Origin: Acidovorax sp.
GTDB lineage: Bacteria; Pseudomonadota; Gammaproteobacteria; Burkholderiales; Burkholderiaceae_C
Direction: 5' to 3'
Length of the DNA stretch: 53,302 bases
Assembly: GCA_018780365.1 (NCBI GenBank)
Contig: JADMJR010000066.1
Location: 1-53,302, forward strand
This document shows positions 35,490 through 44,295 of the stretch, piece after piece. A program made the translations under genes and the position numbers. Position 1 is the stretch's first letter. Each line of letters opens with the position of its first letter. A model generated the notes under the pieces. It did not search any database and was not told where the DNA came from. It was given only the letters and a program-made list of their open reading frames with translations.

Positions 35490-36434
35490 TTATTGCTTCG
35501 CCGCCTGCCGGTAATTGGCCTTGAGGTGCTCGGGCACGCGCTCGTCGAAGCCGCAGGCCACGCGCCGCACCTCGGGGCTGTCGGTGGGCTGGTGGCCCAC
35601 GCCCAGGGCCGAGGCGCGCGGTGCGGCTATGGCGACCACCGTGCCGGCCAGGCGGCCCAGGCCGGTGATCTCGCACTCCACCAGGTCACCCGGGTCCACC
35701 GAGCGCGAGTGGCAGGGCGTGCCCATCAGGATCACGTCGCCCGGCACCAGGGTGATGTGGCGCGCAATGTCGGCCACCACGTAGTGCGGGCCCCAGATGG
35801 TCTCGTCGCCAATGTGCGCCTCCTGCACCACCAGGCCGTTGCGGTAGGTGCGCAGCGTCTGTTCGAACAGGTTGACGCCGCGCACGATGCCCGGGCCGAT
35901 GGGCAGCAGCGTGTCCGCGCCCTTCACGCGCAGCATGCTGCCCTGGTCGGTGTCGCGGTAGTTCTGCAGGCCCATGTCGAGCGCGGGGCAAAAGCCCTCG
36001 ATGTAATCCCAGGCCTCCTCGGGCAGCACGTTGCGGCAGGTCTTGCCGATGACCACGGCGTACTCGCCCTCATAGTTCAGGTACAGGCTGTCGGCGGGCT
36101 TGTGGATCTCGCAGCCATGGCCGTTGACCGAGGTCGGTGGCTTGGTGAAATAGGTCGGTGTCTCGGTGGGCTTGGGCTGGTTGCGTGTCTCAAAGCTGCG
36201 CGAGCTGTACGAGATGTGCACCGCGATGACCTTGCTGGGCGAGACCGGCGGCAGGTGCTGCACCGTGGCCGGGTCGAGCACGCGGCCGTCGTCCAGGCGC
36301 AGCTGCCCCTGTTGTGCGCCCTCTTCCACGATGGTGCCCCAGCAGGCGCTGCCGCCCACCAGCACGCGGCGGCGCTCCACGCGCGGGCCGCGCATCACGG
36401 CGGGCAGTTCGGTGATCGGGAATTCGAAATTCAT
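35490..36434 (-). CDS. Fumarylacetoacetate hydrolase-family enzyme (HpaG-like)
   Basis: The 314-residue protein has the FAH fold. The metal-site residues are in YEGEYAVVIGKTC (Glu ligands) and the later Asp in CPALDMGLQNYRD. VRGVNLFEQTLRTYRNG and GDVILMGTP close the core. In the homoprotocatechuate route HpaG decarboxylates and isomerises oxopentene tricarboxylate, and that is the best guess here. E. coli HpaG is a fused double domain, whereas this is a single domain with N- and C-terminal extensions. The start overlaps the stop of hpaD by four bases. Confidence 0.85.
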   Translation of the reverse strand: MNFEFPITELPAVMRGPRVERRRVLVGGSACWGTIVEEGAQQGQLRLDDGRVLDPATVQHLPPVSPSKVIAVHISYSSRSFETRNQPKPTETPTYFTKPPTSVNGHGCEIHKPADSLYLNYEGEYAVVIGKTCRNVLPEEAWDYIEGFCPALDMGLQNYRDTDQGSMLRVKGADTLLPIGPGIVRGVNLFEQTLRTYRNGLVVQEAHIGDETIWGPHYVVADIARHITLVPGDVILMGTPCHSRSVDPGDLVECEITGLGRLAGTVVAIAAPRASALGVGHQPTDSPEVRRVACGFDERVPEHLKANYRQAAKQ

Positions 36435-37330
36435 GCCGCCACCTTTGCCGTTGCTTCGCTCGCTTCACCATCGAACCACATGTGCACATTGCCCGTGCCG
36501 CGGGCGTTCTCGTAGGCCGACAGGGCCACGCCGCGCGCACGGCAGTCCGCCCCGCCCATGGCACCCAGCATCTGCAGGTAGTGGGCGCCGAAGGCCTCCC
36601 AGGGCATCTTGCGGTACTCGTCCTGCCAGCGGTCGAGCACCCTGTCGTGCCGGCCCTGCTCCATGAGGGCGATGGCGCCCTTGTCGCTCACGATGTTCTC
36701 GGGCCGCGAGACATTGCTCTCATGGAAGATGCGCGGGTGGTTGGGCTTCCAGTCGATGGGGTTGAACTTGTGGCTCAGTGCACCCGATGCCAGCAGCAGC
36801 ACGCGCAAGTCGCTGCGGCGCACGGCCTCGGCAATCGCCTCGCCCGACTTCAGGAAATGGCGCCAGTCGCAGTTCTGGCACGAGCTCACGGTGACCACGG
36901 GCGTGTCGCTGCGCTCCAGGCGCAGGTGCTTGACCAGGTTGATGGTGGCGTACTGCTTGCCCAGGTCGGGGTGGTTGATGACGCGGTTGTAGCCCTTGTG
37001 CTCGCGCGAGACGGCCTCGATCTCGAGCGCCAGGTCGGGGTGGCCCCGGTAGTCGTAGGGCACGCCGTGCAGGTACCAGGGCATCTCGTCGGAGATGAAC
37101 ATGCCCTGGTAGCGCGGCGCGCCGTCCACCAGGTGGTAGCCCGTGGTGAACCAGTGCGAGTCGAAGAGGATGACCACGTCGGGGCGGGCCACGGCGATGC
37201 GCTCGCGCAGGCGCGCGTAGCCAGGGATCAGGTCCGAGTCGGCCCCCGCGCCCTGCAGCACGCGAAACTCTTCGCACTGCATCAGGCCGGGGTGGTGCGA
37301 GACGATGGCGGCGCCAACGATGCTTCCCAT
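36431..37330 (-). CDS. hpaD: 3,4-dihydroxyphenylacetate 2,3-dioxygenase-like extradiol dioxygenase (class III, LigB type)
   Basis: This ring-cleaving Fe(II) dioxygenase has 299 residues. The LigB-fold iron ligands are likely His12 or His13 in VSHHPGL and His59 in FDSHWF, with a later Glu. SGALSHKF near 205 holds the conserved His of the active site. Sequence resembles E. coli HpaD in layout but only moderately, so related substrates (other catechols) are possible. The flanking hpaE, FAH and hpaH genes argue for homoprotocatechuate. The true start is the ATG at 37330, with AGGAGA upstream. Confidence 0.85.
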   Translation of the reverse strand: MGSIVGAAIVSHHPGLMQCEEFRVLQGAGADSDLIPGYARLRERIAVARPDVVILFDSHWFTTGYHLVDGAPRYQGMFISDEMPWYLHGVPYDYRGHPDLALEIEAVSREHKGYNRVINHPDLGKQYATINLVKHLRLERSDTPVVTVSSCQNCDWRHFLKSGEAIAEAVRRSDLRVLLLASGALSHKFNPIDWKPNHPRIFHESNVSRPENIVSDKGAIALMEQGRHDRVLDRWQDEYRKMPWEAFGAHYLQMLGAMGGADCRARGVALSAYENARGTGNVHMWFDGEASEATAKVAA

Positions 37331-37359
37331 GGGGTATGTCTCCTGTGTATAGGTAATGC

Positions 37360-38835
37360 TCAGCGGTGGCTGAAGCTGGCGCGGAAAGGCTTTTTGGGAA
37401 CGACGACATCCTTCACGTCGCAGAAGAACTCGAAGCTCCAGTCCCCGCCTTCGCGGCCCACGCCGCTGCGCTTGATGCCGCCGAACGGTGCGGCCAGGTC
37501 GCGGATGCCGAAGCTGTTGACCCAGATGAAGCCGGTGCGCACCCGCTGCGCCACGGCGCTGGCGTGCTCGGCTTCGCCATAGCAGATGCCGCCCAGGCCG
37601 TAGTCGGTGCCGTTGGCCAGGGCAATGGCCTCCTCGTCGCTGTCGAAGGTTTGCAGCGTGAGCACCGGGCCGAAGACCTCGTTCTGCACGATCTCGCTGT
37701 CCTGGCGCACATCGGTGAGCAGCGTGGGCTGGTAATACTGCGCGCCGAAGGGGTGGTGCGCCCCGCCCCAGAGCAGCGTGGCGCCATCGGCCACGGCGCG
37801 CTGCACAAAACCGTGCACGCGCTCGACCTGGCGCGGGTGGATGATGGGCCCTACCTCGGTGGCATCCTCGCGCGGATCGCCCACGGTGAGCTTTTCCACG
37901 TAGCCGCGCAGGGCCGCCACGAAGGCGTCGTGCGCCTTGCGGTGCACCAGGAAGCGCGTGCCCGCCAGGCACACCTGGCCGGCGTTGCGGTACATCAGCG
38001 CGCCGGTGGCGGCAGCGTTGTCGATGTCGGCGTCCTCCAGCACGATGAAGGCCGACTTGCCGCCGAGCTCCAGGCTGCAGGGCACGAGGTTGGCGCCGGC
38101 CGACTGCGCGATCCACTTGGCCGTGGGCACCGAGCCCGTGAACGAGACACGCGCCAGGCGCGGGTCGCTGACCAGGCGCGCACCGGTGCTGGCGCCCGCG
38201 CCCTGCACGATGTTGAACACCCCGGGCGGCAGCCCGGCGGCGTGCGCACAGTCGGCCAGCAGGCTGCTGGTCAGCGGCGCCCATTCCGGCGGCTTGACGA
38301 TGACGCAGTTGCCAGCCGCGAGGGCCGGGCCCAGCTTCCAGGTGGCGAGCATCAGCGGCGCGTTCCAGGGCGTGATGATGGCCACCACGCCGGCCGGGTC
38401 GTGGCGCACGAGGTGGGTCGCCTGCTCGGTCTCGATCGGGCGGTCCTGCAGCGTGAGCGCGTGCTCGGCGAACCAGGTGATGTTGAGCGTGGCGCGCGGC
38501 ACCACGCCGTGCTTCATGCGCGACAGCAGCACGCCCGCATCGTTGGATTCGAGCGTGCAGAAGGTCTCGGCACGCTGGCCGATCTCGGCCGCGAAGCGGT
38601 CGAGGTAGGGCTTGCGCTCGGCCGCCGTGAGCGCGCTCCATGCCGGAAAGGCACGCGCCGCAGCGGTCACGGCCGCATCCACATGGGCCGGCGAACCTTC
38701 GCTGATGCGGCCCAGCAGCGCCTGGTCGATGGGCGAGTGCAGGTCGAAGCGCATCTCGGACACCACGCGCTGGCCGTCGATGTAGTGGTGGGGCGATACG
38801 GCAATGCCGGCGACGTTCAGGGTCTCGGTGCTCAA
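37360..38835 (-). CDS. hpaE: 5-carboxymethyl-2-hydroxymuconate semialdehyde dehydrogenase
   Basis: This NAD-dependent aldehyde dehydrogenase oxidises the ring-cleavage product of homoprotocatechuate. The 491-residue protein has the catalytic Cys289 in NAGQVCLAG and Glu256 in LELGGKSA. Asn158 is in TPWNAP, and the cofactor site is in FTGSVPTAKWI. The likely start is TTG at 38835 with GGAG eight bases upstream. The first in-frame ATG would remove 27 residues of normal fold. It leads the cluster hpaE-hpaD-FAH-tctC-hpaH. The promoter and operator between it and the LysR gene point to activation by that regulator. Confidence 0.93.
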   Translation of the reverse strand: MSTETLNVAGIAVSPHHYIDGQRVVSEMRFDLHSPIDQALLGRISEGSPAHVDAAVTAAARAFPAWSALTAAERKPYLDRFAAEIGQRAETFCTLESNDAGVLLSRMKHGVVPRATLNITWFAEHALTLQDRPIETEQATHLVRHDPAGVVAIITPWNAPLMLATWKLGPALAAGNCVIVKPPEWAPLTSSLLADCAHAAGLPPGVFNIVQGAGASTGARLVSDPRLARVSFTGSVPTAKWIAQSAGANLVPCSLELGGKSAFIVLEDADIDNAAATGALMYRNAGQVCLAGTRFLVHRKAHDAFVAALRGYVEKLTVGDPREDATEVGPIIHPRQVERVHGFVQRAVADGATLLWGGAHHPFGAQYYQPTLLTDVRQDSEIVQNEVFGPVLTLQTFDSDEEAIALANGTDYGLGGICYGEAEHASAVAQRVRTGFIWVNSFGIRDLAAPFGGIKRSGVGREGGDWSFEFFCDVKDVVVPKKPFRASFSHR

Positions 38836-38891
38836 GGGGTTCTCCGTTCAGACAACAAGCGGGGCCAGACAGCCCTGCCCAGTCGTCGCGA

Positions 38892-38920
38892 AGTATCTGC
38901 AACGCTTTCCTTGACCACAA
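38892..38920 (-). promoter_or_regulatory. Promoter of the hpaE operon
   Basis: On the minus strand TTGTGG (38920-38915), a 17-base spacer and GATACT (38897-38892) form a reasonable sigma-70 promoter about 57 bases before the hpaE start. The -35 box overlaps one arm of the inverted repeat described next. Confidence 0.5.
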
Positions 38921-38943
38921 TCAATGCTTTCTTCCGGATTGTG
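38916..38943. promoter_or_regulatory. Inverted repeat, probable LysR-type operator
   Basis: Perfect 7-base arms CACAATC (38916-38922) and GATTGTG (38937-38943) flank a 14-base centre in the divergent hpaE/lysR region. One arm overlaps the -35 box of the hpaE promoter and the other lies 15 bases before the putative lysR start. This layout suits an activating, self-regulating LysR protein. Confidence 0.6.
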
Positions 38944-38958
38944 AAGATGGTCTAATGA

Positions 38959-39897
38959 ATGCCCCCCCCCAGCGACCCCACCGCGCCTGCCATGTCCCTG
39001 CCCCACTTCACGCCACGCCAACTCGAAGCCTTTGTCACCGTGGCCGAACTGCGCAGCTTCGCGGCCACCGCAGACCGTGTGGCGCTCACCCCCTCTGCGG
39101 TCAGCCAGCTCGTGAGTGAGCTGGAAGACGCGCTCGGCTTCAAGCTGTTCGAGCGCAGCACACGCCGGGTGGACATCACCAGCGCAGGGCGGGAGTTTCT
39201 GGCCTCGGCTGAGTCCGTGCTCAAGCACCTGCGCATGGCGCAGACGGCCGCCAGCGATGTGCGCAACCGCGCAGCAGGCATCGTGCGGATTGCCGCACCG
39301 CTGGTCGTGGCCAGTGTGATCCTGCCCAAGGCCATCAAGGCCTATGTGCAAAAACGACCCAAGGTGCGCATCCATATCCGCGACGTACCCGTGGAAAAAC
39401 TCGTCGATGCGGTCGCCAGCGGTGACGCCGATTTGGCCCTGGGCCCGGATCGCGTTTGTGGTGACGATGTCACGCGCATCCAGCTGTTCGAGAGCCCCTG
39501 GGTGCTGTGGTGCGCACCCACCCATCCCCTGGCCCACAAACGCAACGTGACCTGGGACCAGCTGCACGCCTACCCATTGGTAGCCGCCGGCCGGGACCAC
39601 GAACGCAGCGTGGCGCAGATGCACACCGGCCTGCCCAGCGGGCAGCGGGTGACGCCGGTGGAGATCGTGGACAACATCTCCACCGCCATGGGCCTGGCTG
39701 CCGCCGATGTGGCTGCGACGCTGGCGCCCGACTATGTGGGCGCACTGGCCAAGCCCCTGGGACTGGTGCGCCGCCGCATCCTGTCACCGGAGGTGATGCG
39801 CTACGTGTGCCTTTACAGCCCCGCGCGGCGCGCCACTTCGCCCGCAGCGGAAGGTTTTTCAGACCACCTGATCAAAACGCTCACCAAGAACCCGTGA
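38959..39897 (+). CDS. LysR-family transcriptional regulator of the hpa cluster
   Basis: The 312-residue protein has the LysR winged helix (FTPRQLEAFVTVAELRSFAA at its start, recognition helix about 45-65) and an effector domain (about 105-300). It diverges from hpaE, so it probably controls that cluster in response to an aromatic acid or intermediate. The start is uncertain: ATG 38959 is followed by nine C, and ATG 38992 gives MSLPHFTPRQLEAF, a normal LysR N-terminus. I report the longer form. Typical MarR or XylS control used for hpa genes in enterobacteria is not seen here. Confidence 0.9.
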   Translation: MPPPSDPTAPAMSLPHFTPRQLEAFVTVAELRSFAATADRVALTPSAVSQLVSELEDALGFKLFERSTRRVDITSAGREFLASAESVLKHLRMAQTAASDVRNRAAGIVRIAAPLVVASVILPKAIKAYVQKRPKVRIHIRDVPVEKLVDAVASGDADLALGPDRVCGDDVTRIQLFESPWVLWCAPTHPLAHKRNVTWDQLHAYPLVAAGRDHERSVAQMHTGLPSGQRVTPVEIVDNISTAMGLAAADVAATLAPDYVGALAKPLGLVRRRILSPEVMRYVCLYSPARRATSPAAEGFSDHLIKTLTKNP

Positions 39898-39948
39898 GCA
39901 ACGGGCCCGGGTTGCGCGAAGAAGTTGGGCGAAAACACGAAAGTCGCC

Positions 39949-40407
39949 CTACATGAAGCGGGGCAGCAGCAAGCAGGCCTCGGCATTGGAGGCAGAGAAA
40001 CAGCGCTCGGCCGCGCGCTGCCAAGGCAGCCATTCGAAAGCATCGTGTTCGCGTGCGCTCAGCACCACGGGCATGCCTGCAGGCACACACAGGCCAAACA
40101 CCCGCTCGCGGTTGCGCACCACCCCTGGTGCATAGCGGTGCAGCCACTGCGGCCAGATGTCGTAGATGTTCTCCAGCGCCCAGTCGGTCAGCACGCAGCC
40201 AGGAGCTTGCGCGTCGATGCCGGTTTCTTCGGCCACTTCGCGGCGGGCGGTTTCTTCAAAGGACTCGTCCAGGTGGTCCTTGCTGCCAGTGACCGACTGC
40301 CAATGCCCGTCCCCGCCCGTGCGGCAGATCATCAGAACATCAAGCGCCGGGGTGTGGATGACCACCAGCACCGATTCCGGGATCTTGAAGGGCCATTGCT
40401 GCTCCAT
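39949..40407 (-). CDS. nudB: Dihydroneopterin triphosphate diphosphatase NudB
   Basis: NudB removes pyrophosphate from dihydroneopterin triphosphate, the product of FolE, in folate synthesis. The 152-residue Nudix protein carries the box from Gly41 to Gly63 with Glu48, Arg56, Glu57, Glu60 and Glu61. The spacing between the first Gly and Glu is one residue longer than the textbook box. An SAREHDAFEWL segment near the C-terminus is typical of NudB. The FolE gene is 11 kb away in this window. It converges on the LysR gene. Confidence 0.9.
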   Translation of the reverse strand: MEQQWPFKIPESVLVVIHTPALDVLMICRTGGDGHWQSVTGSKDHLDESFEETARREVAEETGIDAQAPGCVLTDWALENIYDIWPQWLHRYAPGVVRNRERVFGLCVPAGMPVVLSAREHDAFEWLPWQRAAERCFSASNAEACLLLPRFM

Positions 40408-40428
40408 GCCTGCCCCTGCCGGCGTTCG

Positions 40429-41253
40429 TCAGCCGCCCGCCGTGGGGCGCTGGCCGTGGGTCGGTACGGGCGGCGGCAGGGTTTTGGCCTGCAGCGCCCT
40501 CACCTGCACCACCAGTTGGTTGTGTGCATCCAGAAAGGCGGCGGCAATCACCTTGCCTTCGTTGGTGTTGCTCCAGCCCGCGCCGGCGCCACCGCCCAGC
40601 TTGCCAAACACCAGCCCGCCCACCCCCAGGTCGGTGGTGCGCGCCGAGCCCGTGGCGGCAGCAACCTGTTCGGTGGTTTCGTTGTCGGAGAGCAGCAAGG
40701 CGGTCTGTGCCTCCTTGAACTTGACCTGCTCCACCAGGCCAACCAGCCCCGCAACATCGCGCAGCACCGGGATCAGGGCCACCACGCCGGCCAGCCCGCG
40801 CCCGGCGTCCTGCTCGCTGAAGGTAAGGCTGGGGGTGAGCGTGTACTGGGCCTCGTAGCCCTTGCCTTTGGCCACGGTGGAGTTCTGCTGGCGCAACACG
40901 CCCGCATCTTTCAGCTCCTGCTCCTGGATCGTGCCACGCAGCCCGGCGCTGCGGTCCACCACGCGGAAACACCCGCTCTGCTGCGCCAGCAGCTTGACCA
41001 GAGGCACGGGCGACGATGGCAACTGGTAGCCCGAGCCCATGGTGTAGCCGTTGGGGTTTTCAGCCAGGGCCAGCGTGGCCACCGGCGCGTCGCAGCGCAC
41101 CAGTTCACGGGCGGCGTTCTGTGCACCCTGCGGGCCTGCAGACCCAGTGACCACCGAACCCCCTTGCCCCAGCTCGGTCTTCTTCTCACCACACCCCACA
41201 AGCGCCAGCAACAGGGCCCCGGCCACCAGGGCTCGCAATGTCAACGAATGCAT
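40429..41253 (-). CDS. CsgG/HfaB-family lipoprotein
   Basis: The 274-residue precursor starts with a lipoprotein signal (LRALVAGALLLALVGC). The mature part looks like the CsgG/HfaB fold: VATLALAENP, an LVKLLAQQSGCFRVVDRSAG segment, and a beta-rich part with Gly-rich VGGLVFGKLGGGAGAG. CsgG forms the curli export pore, but no curli genes (csgA, B, E, F) are nearby. The protein may belong to a wider outer-membrane family. The ATG at 41253 gives the clean signal peptide. The frame upstream adds 17 residues of no value. Confidence 0.78.
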   Translation of the reverse strand: MHSLTLRALVAGALLLALVGCGEKKTELGQGGSVVTGSAGPQGAQNAARELVRCDAPVATLALAENPNGYTMGSGYQLPSSPVPLVKLLAQQSGCFRVVDRSAGLRGTIQEQELKDAGVLRQQNSTVAKGKGYEAQYTLTPSLTFSEQDAGRGLAGVVALIPVLRDVAGLVGLVEQVKFKEAQTALLLSDNETTEQVAAATGSARTTDLGVGGLVFGKLGGGAGAGWSNTNEGKVIAAAFLDAHNQLVVQVRALQAKTLPPPVPTHGQRPTAGG

Positions 41254-41305
41254 GGGATGGACTTTCTTCTGACTGAATGGGGCCGCGGAGTGCACAGCGG
41301 CCATG

Positions 41306-41341
41306 AAAAAAGCGGCGCGGGCGCAGAGCCCTTGCCGCTTT
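41306..41341 (-). terminator. Intrinsic terminator after aspS
   Basis: On the minus strand the stem AAAGCGGC/GCCGCTTT (41341-41334 with 41316-41309) runs into a T run. It lies 61 bases after the aspS stop and separates it from the CsgG-like gene. Confidence 0.8.
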
Positions 41342-41401
41342 GGATGCGATGCCCTGTTGCATCGGTACCGTCAATGAAACCGTGACGGGCTGCGTTGCCG
41401 A

Positions 41402-43216
41402 TCAGGCCGCCTTGATCGCATCCGCGTTGCGCAAACGGATGTGCAGTTCGCGCAGCTGCTTTTCATCCACCGGCGACGGTGCTTGTGTGAGCAGGCACTG
41501 GGCGCGCTGGGTCTTGGGGAAGGCGATCACGTCCCGGATCGACTCGGCACCGGTCATCAGCGTCACGATACGGTCCAGGCCGAAAGCCAGGCCACCGTGC
41601 GGGGGCGCACCGTATTGCAGGGCGTCGAGCAGGAAGCCGAACTTCTGCTGCGCTTCTTCAGGGGTGATCTTGAGGGCGTCGAACACCTTCTGCTGCACAT
41701 CGGCGCGGTGGATACGGACGGAACCACCGCCCATTTCCCAGCCGTTGAGCACCATGTCGTAGCCCTTGGAGATGCACTTCTCGGGGGCGGTGACCATCCA
41801 GTCTTCGTGGCCGTCCTTGGGCGCCGTGAAGGGGTGGTGCACGGCGGTATAGCGCTGGTTTTCTTCGTCGAACTCGAACATCGGGAAGTCCACCACCCAC
41901 AGCGGTGCCCAGCGGCTTTCAAACAGACCGTTCTTCTTGCCGAACTCGCTGTGACCGATCTTGATGCGCAGTGCACCGATGGAATCGTTGACCACCTTTT
42001 CCTTGTCCGCGCCAAAGAAGATCAGGTCACCGTCCTGAGCACCGGTGCGCTGGAGAATTTCGGTCAGGGCTGCATCGTGGATGTTCTTGACGATGGGGCT
42101 TTGCAGGCCGTCACGGCCCTTGGCCAGCTCGTTGACACGGATGTAGGCCAGGCCCTTGGCACCGTAGATCTTGACGAACTCGGTGTAGGCATCGATCTCG
42201 CCACGGCTGATGCCACCACCTTCGACCGAGCCACAGGGCACGCGCAGGCCCACCACGCGGCCGCCCTTCATGTTGGCGGCGCCCGAGAACACCTTGAAGT
42301 CCACATCCTTCATCACGTCGGTCAGCTCGGTGAATTCGAGCTTGACGCGCAGGTCGGGCTTGTCGGAGCCATACAGGCGTGCGGCGTCCTGGTAGGTCAT
42401 GACGGGGAACTCGCCCAGGTCCACGCCCAGCGTGTTCTGGAACACCGTCTTGATCATGCCCTGGAACATGTCGCGGATGTCTTCCTCGGTCAGGAACGAG
42501 GTCTCGATATCGATCTGCGTGAACTCGGGCTGGCGGTCGGCGCGCAGGTCTTCGTCGCGGAAGCACTTGGTGATCTGGTAGTAGCGGTCAAAACCCGCCA
42601 CCATCAGCAGCTGTTTGAACAGCTGGGGGGATTGGGGCAACGCGAAGAACTGGCCATCGTGCACGCGGCTGGGCACGAGGTAGTCACGCGCGCCTTCGGG
42701 TGTGCTCTTGGTGAGCATGGGGGTTTCGATGTCGATGAAACCGTTGGCATCGAGGAACTTGCGCACCTCCATGGCCACCTTGTATCGCAGCATCAGGTTG
42801 TTCTGCATGTAAGGGCGGCGCAGGTCCAGCACGCGGTGCGTGAGGCGCGTCGTCTCAGACAGGTTTTCCTCGTCGATCTGGAACGGAGGCGTGACCGAAG
42901 GGTTCAGCACGTTCAGCTCGTGGCACAGCACTTCGATCTGGCCACTCTTGAGCTTGTCGTTGGTGGTGCCATCGGGGCGCGCACGCACCAGGCCCTTGAC
43001 CTGCACGCAGAACTCGTTGCGCACGCCTTCGGCGGTCTTGAACATCTCGGCACGATCCGGGTCGCACACCACCTGCACGTAGCCTTCGCGGTCACGCAGG
43101 TCGATGAAGATCACGCCACCATGGTCGCGGCGACGGTTCACCCAGCCCGACAGGGTAACGGTTTGGCCCATCAGGGCTTCGGTCACAAGACCGCAATAGT
43201 GGGAACGCATGGCCAT
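41402..43216 (-). CDS. aspS: Aspartyl-tRNA synthetase
   Basis: This class II synthetase charges tRNA-Asp. The 604-residue protein is the bacterial type, with an N-terminal OB fold ([22 protein letters not shown], about 25-46), class II motif 2 ([18 protein letters not shown]) and the bacterial GAD insert domain. Motif 3 is [10 protein letters not shown] near the C-terminus. Many beta-proteobacteria have GatCAB and a non-discriminating AspRS that also charges tRNA-Asn. Whether this applies cannot be read here. The gene lies downstream of the DUF502 and FmdB genes. Confidence 0.97.
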   Translation of the reverse strand: MAMRSHYCGLVTEALMGQTVTLSGWVNRRRDHGGVIFIDLRDREGYVQVVCDPDRAEMFKTAEGVRNEFCVQVKGLVRARPDGTTNDKLKSGQIEVLCHELNVLNPSVTPPFQIDEENLSETTRLTHRVLDLRRPYMQNNLMLRYKVAMEVRKFLDANGFIDIETPMLTKSTPEGARDYLVPSRVHDGQFFALPQSPQLFKQLLMVAGFDRYYQITKCFRDEDLRADRQPEFTQIDIETSFLTEEDIRDMFQGMIKTVFQNTLGVDLGEFPVMTYQDAARLYGSDKPDLRVKLEFTELTDVMKDVDFKVFSGAANMKGGRVVGLRVPCGSVEGGGISRGEIDAYTEFVKIYGAKGLAYIRVNELAKGRDGLQSPIVKNIHDAALTEILQRTGAQDGDLIFFGADKEKVVNDSIGALRIKIGHSEFGKKNGLFESRWAPLWVVDFPMFEFDEENQRYTAVHHPFTAPKDGHEDWMVTAPEKCISKGYDMVLNGWEMGGGSVRIHRADVQQKVFDALKITPEEAQQKFGFLLDALQYGAPPHGGLAFGLDRIVTLMTGAESIRDVIAFPKTQRAQCLLTQAPSPVDEKQLRELHIRLRNADAIKAA

Positions 43217-43261
43217 GGCAAAACTTCCGGCGCCGCAGGGCGCGTTGACGTTGAAAGAGAT

Positions 43262-43882
43262 TTACTTCGGTGGGGCGAGCGTGGGGTCTGCCGGAGCGAC
43301 CACGCCCATCGAGACGATGTACTTGAGGGCGCTGTCCACGCTCATGTCGAGTTCGACGCAGTCGCTCTTGCGCACCATCACAAAGTACCCGCCGGTGGGG
43401 TTGGGGGTGGTGGGCACGTAGACACTGACGAATTCGTCGCGCAGGTACGCGGCCACTTCACCGTTGGGAGCACCCGTGACAAACGCCACGGTCCAGACGC
43501 CTTCGCGGGGCCACTGCACGAGCACTGCCTTGCGAAAGGCGTTGCCGCTCTCGGAGAACAACGTGTCCGACACCTGCTTGACACTGGAGTAGATGGAGCG
43601 CACCACCGGGATACGGTGCACCAGGGCATCGCCCCACTGCACCAGCTTGCGGCCCGCAAAGTTGCTGGCCACGGCCCCTACCACGAGCAGGATGACCAGC
43701 GTGAGGACCACCCCGAAGCCGGGGACATGCACGCCCAGAAGCTTGTCAGGATGCCATGCGCCGGGCAGGATCTGCAGGGTCTGGTCGAGCGTGCTCACAA
43801 TCCAGTTGAGCACCCATGCCGTGATGACGCCGGGAACAATGACCAGAAGGCCCGTCAACAGCCATTTGCGCAAGGCAGCCAT
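43262..43882 (-). CDS. DUF502 inner-membrane protein
   Basis: The 206-residue protein has two membrane helices (about 5-28 and 55-80) followed by a soluble domain. DUF502 proteins are widespread and unnamed. Conserved pieces here are LPGAWHP, RIPVVRSIYSSVKQVSDTL and VYVPTTPNPTGGYFVMV. The gene lies between the FmdB-like gene (8 bases upstream) and aspS (45 bases downstream) on one strand. That fmdB-DUF502-aspS order is common in betaproteobacteria. Its function is unknown. Confidence 0.9.
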   Translation of the reverse strand: MAALRKWLLTGLLVIVPGVITAWVLNWIVSTLDQTLQILPGAWHPDKLLGVHVPGFGVVLTLVILLVVGAVASNFAGRKLVQWGDALVHRIPVVRSIYSSVKQVSDTLFSESGNAFRKAVLVQWPREGVWTVAFVTGAPNGEVAAYLRDEFVSVYVPTTPNPTGGYFVMVRKSDCVELDMSVDSALKYIVSMGVVAPADPTLAPPK

Positions 43883-43890
43883 GCCGACCC

Positions 43891-44232
43891 TTAGCTCGAC
43901 GAAGTAGAGGAAGAACTGGCACTGGCGCTTGATGCGCTTGCGCTGGCAGCTTCTTTTTTAGGAGCATCACCAGCGCTGGCGGGTGCGGCAGCTTCGGCAG
44001 AGGATGAGCCCGCCTTGGACTCGGTAGCCGGTGCGGAGTTACCGCTGCTGCCCCCCCGGAAATCGGTCACATACCAGCCCGAGCCCTTGAGCTGGAACCC
44101 CGCAGCAGTGATCTGCTTGGAGAAGGCCTCGGCGCCACAGGCGGGACACACCGAGAGGGGCGCATCGGAGATTTTTTGCAGCACATCCTTGGCATGGCCG
44201 CAGGAGCCGCATTTGTAGGCGTAGATAGGCAT
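43891..44232 (-). CDS. FmdB-family zinc-ribbon protein
   Basis: The 113-residue protein begins with the FmdB zinc ribbon. Cys8 and Cys11 pair with Cys29 and Cys32, and the motif is MPIYAYKCGSCGH. After AAGFQLKGSGWYVTDFRGG the protein becomes a low-complexity Ser/Ala tail. That tail spans about the last 50 residues and consists largely of repeated ASA and SSS units. The family was first linked to formamidase regulation, but its true role is unknown. It is first in the aspS operon, behind a TATAAT box. Confidence 0.9.
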   Translation of the reverse strand: MPIYAYKCGSCGHAKDVLQKISDAPLSVCPACGAEAFSKQITAAGFQLKGSGWYVTDFRGGSSGNSAPATESKAGSSSAEAAAPASAGDAPKKEAASASASSASASSSSTSSS

Positions 44233-44265
44233 GTCAGAGTGTTGAGGGAAAGTGCAAAACCCTCA

Positions 44266-44271
44266 ATTATA
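44266..44271 (-). promoter_or_regulatory. -10 box (TATAAT) of the fmdB-DUF502-aspS operon
   Basis: A perfect TATAAT on the minus strand lies 33 bases before the FmdB start codon, predicting a leader of about 27 bases. No convincing -35 hexamer is seen at 16-18 bases. Confidence 0.5.
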
Positions 44272-44295
44272 GGCGGCATGCCCATTCCCACTACG

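Noticed and set aside
41441-43894. 817-residue open frame on the plus strand opposite aspS and DUF502
   Set aside because: It is antisense to two clear genes, has no recognisable family, and is His/Val/Leu-rich as expected from reading high-GC coding DNA backwards.
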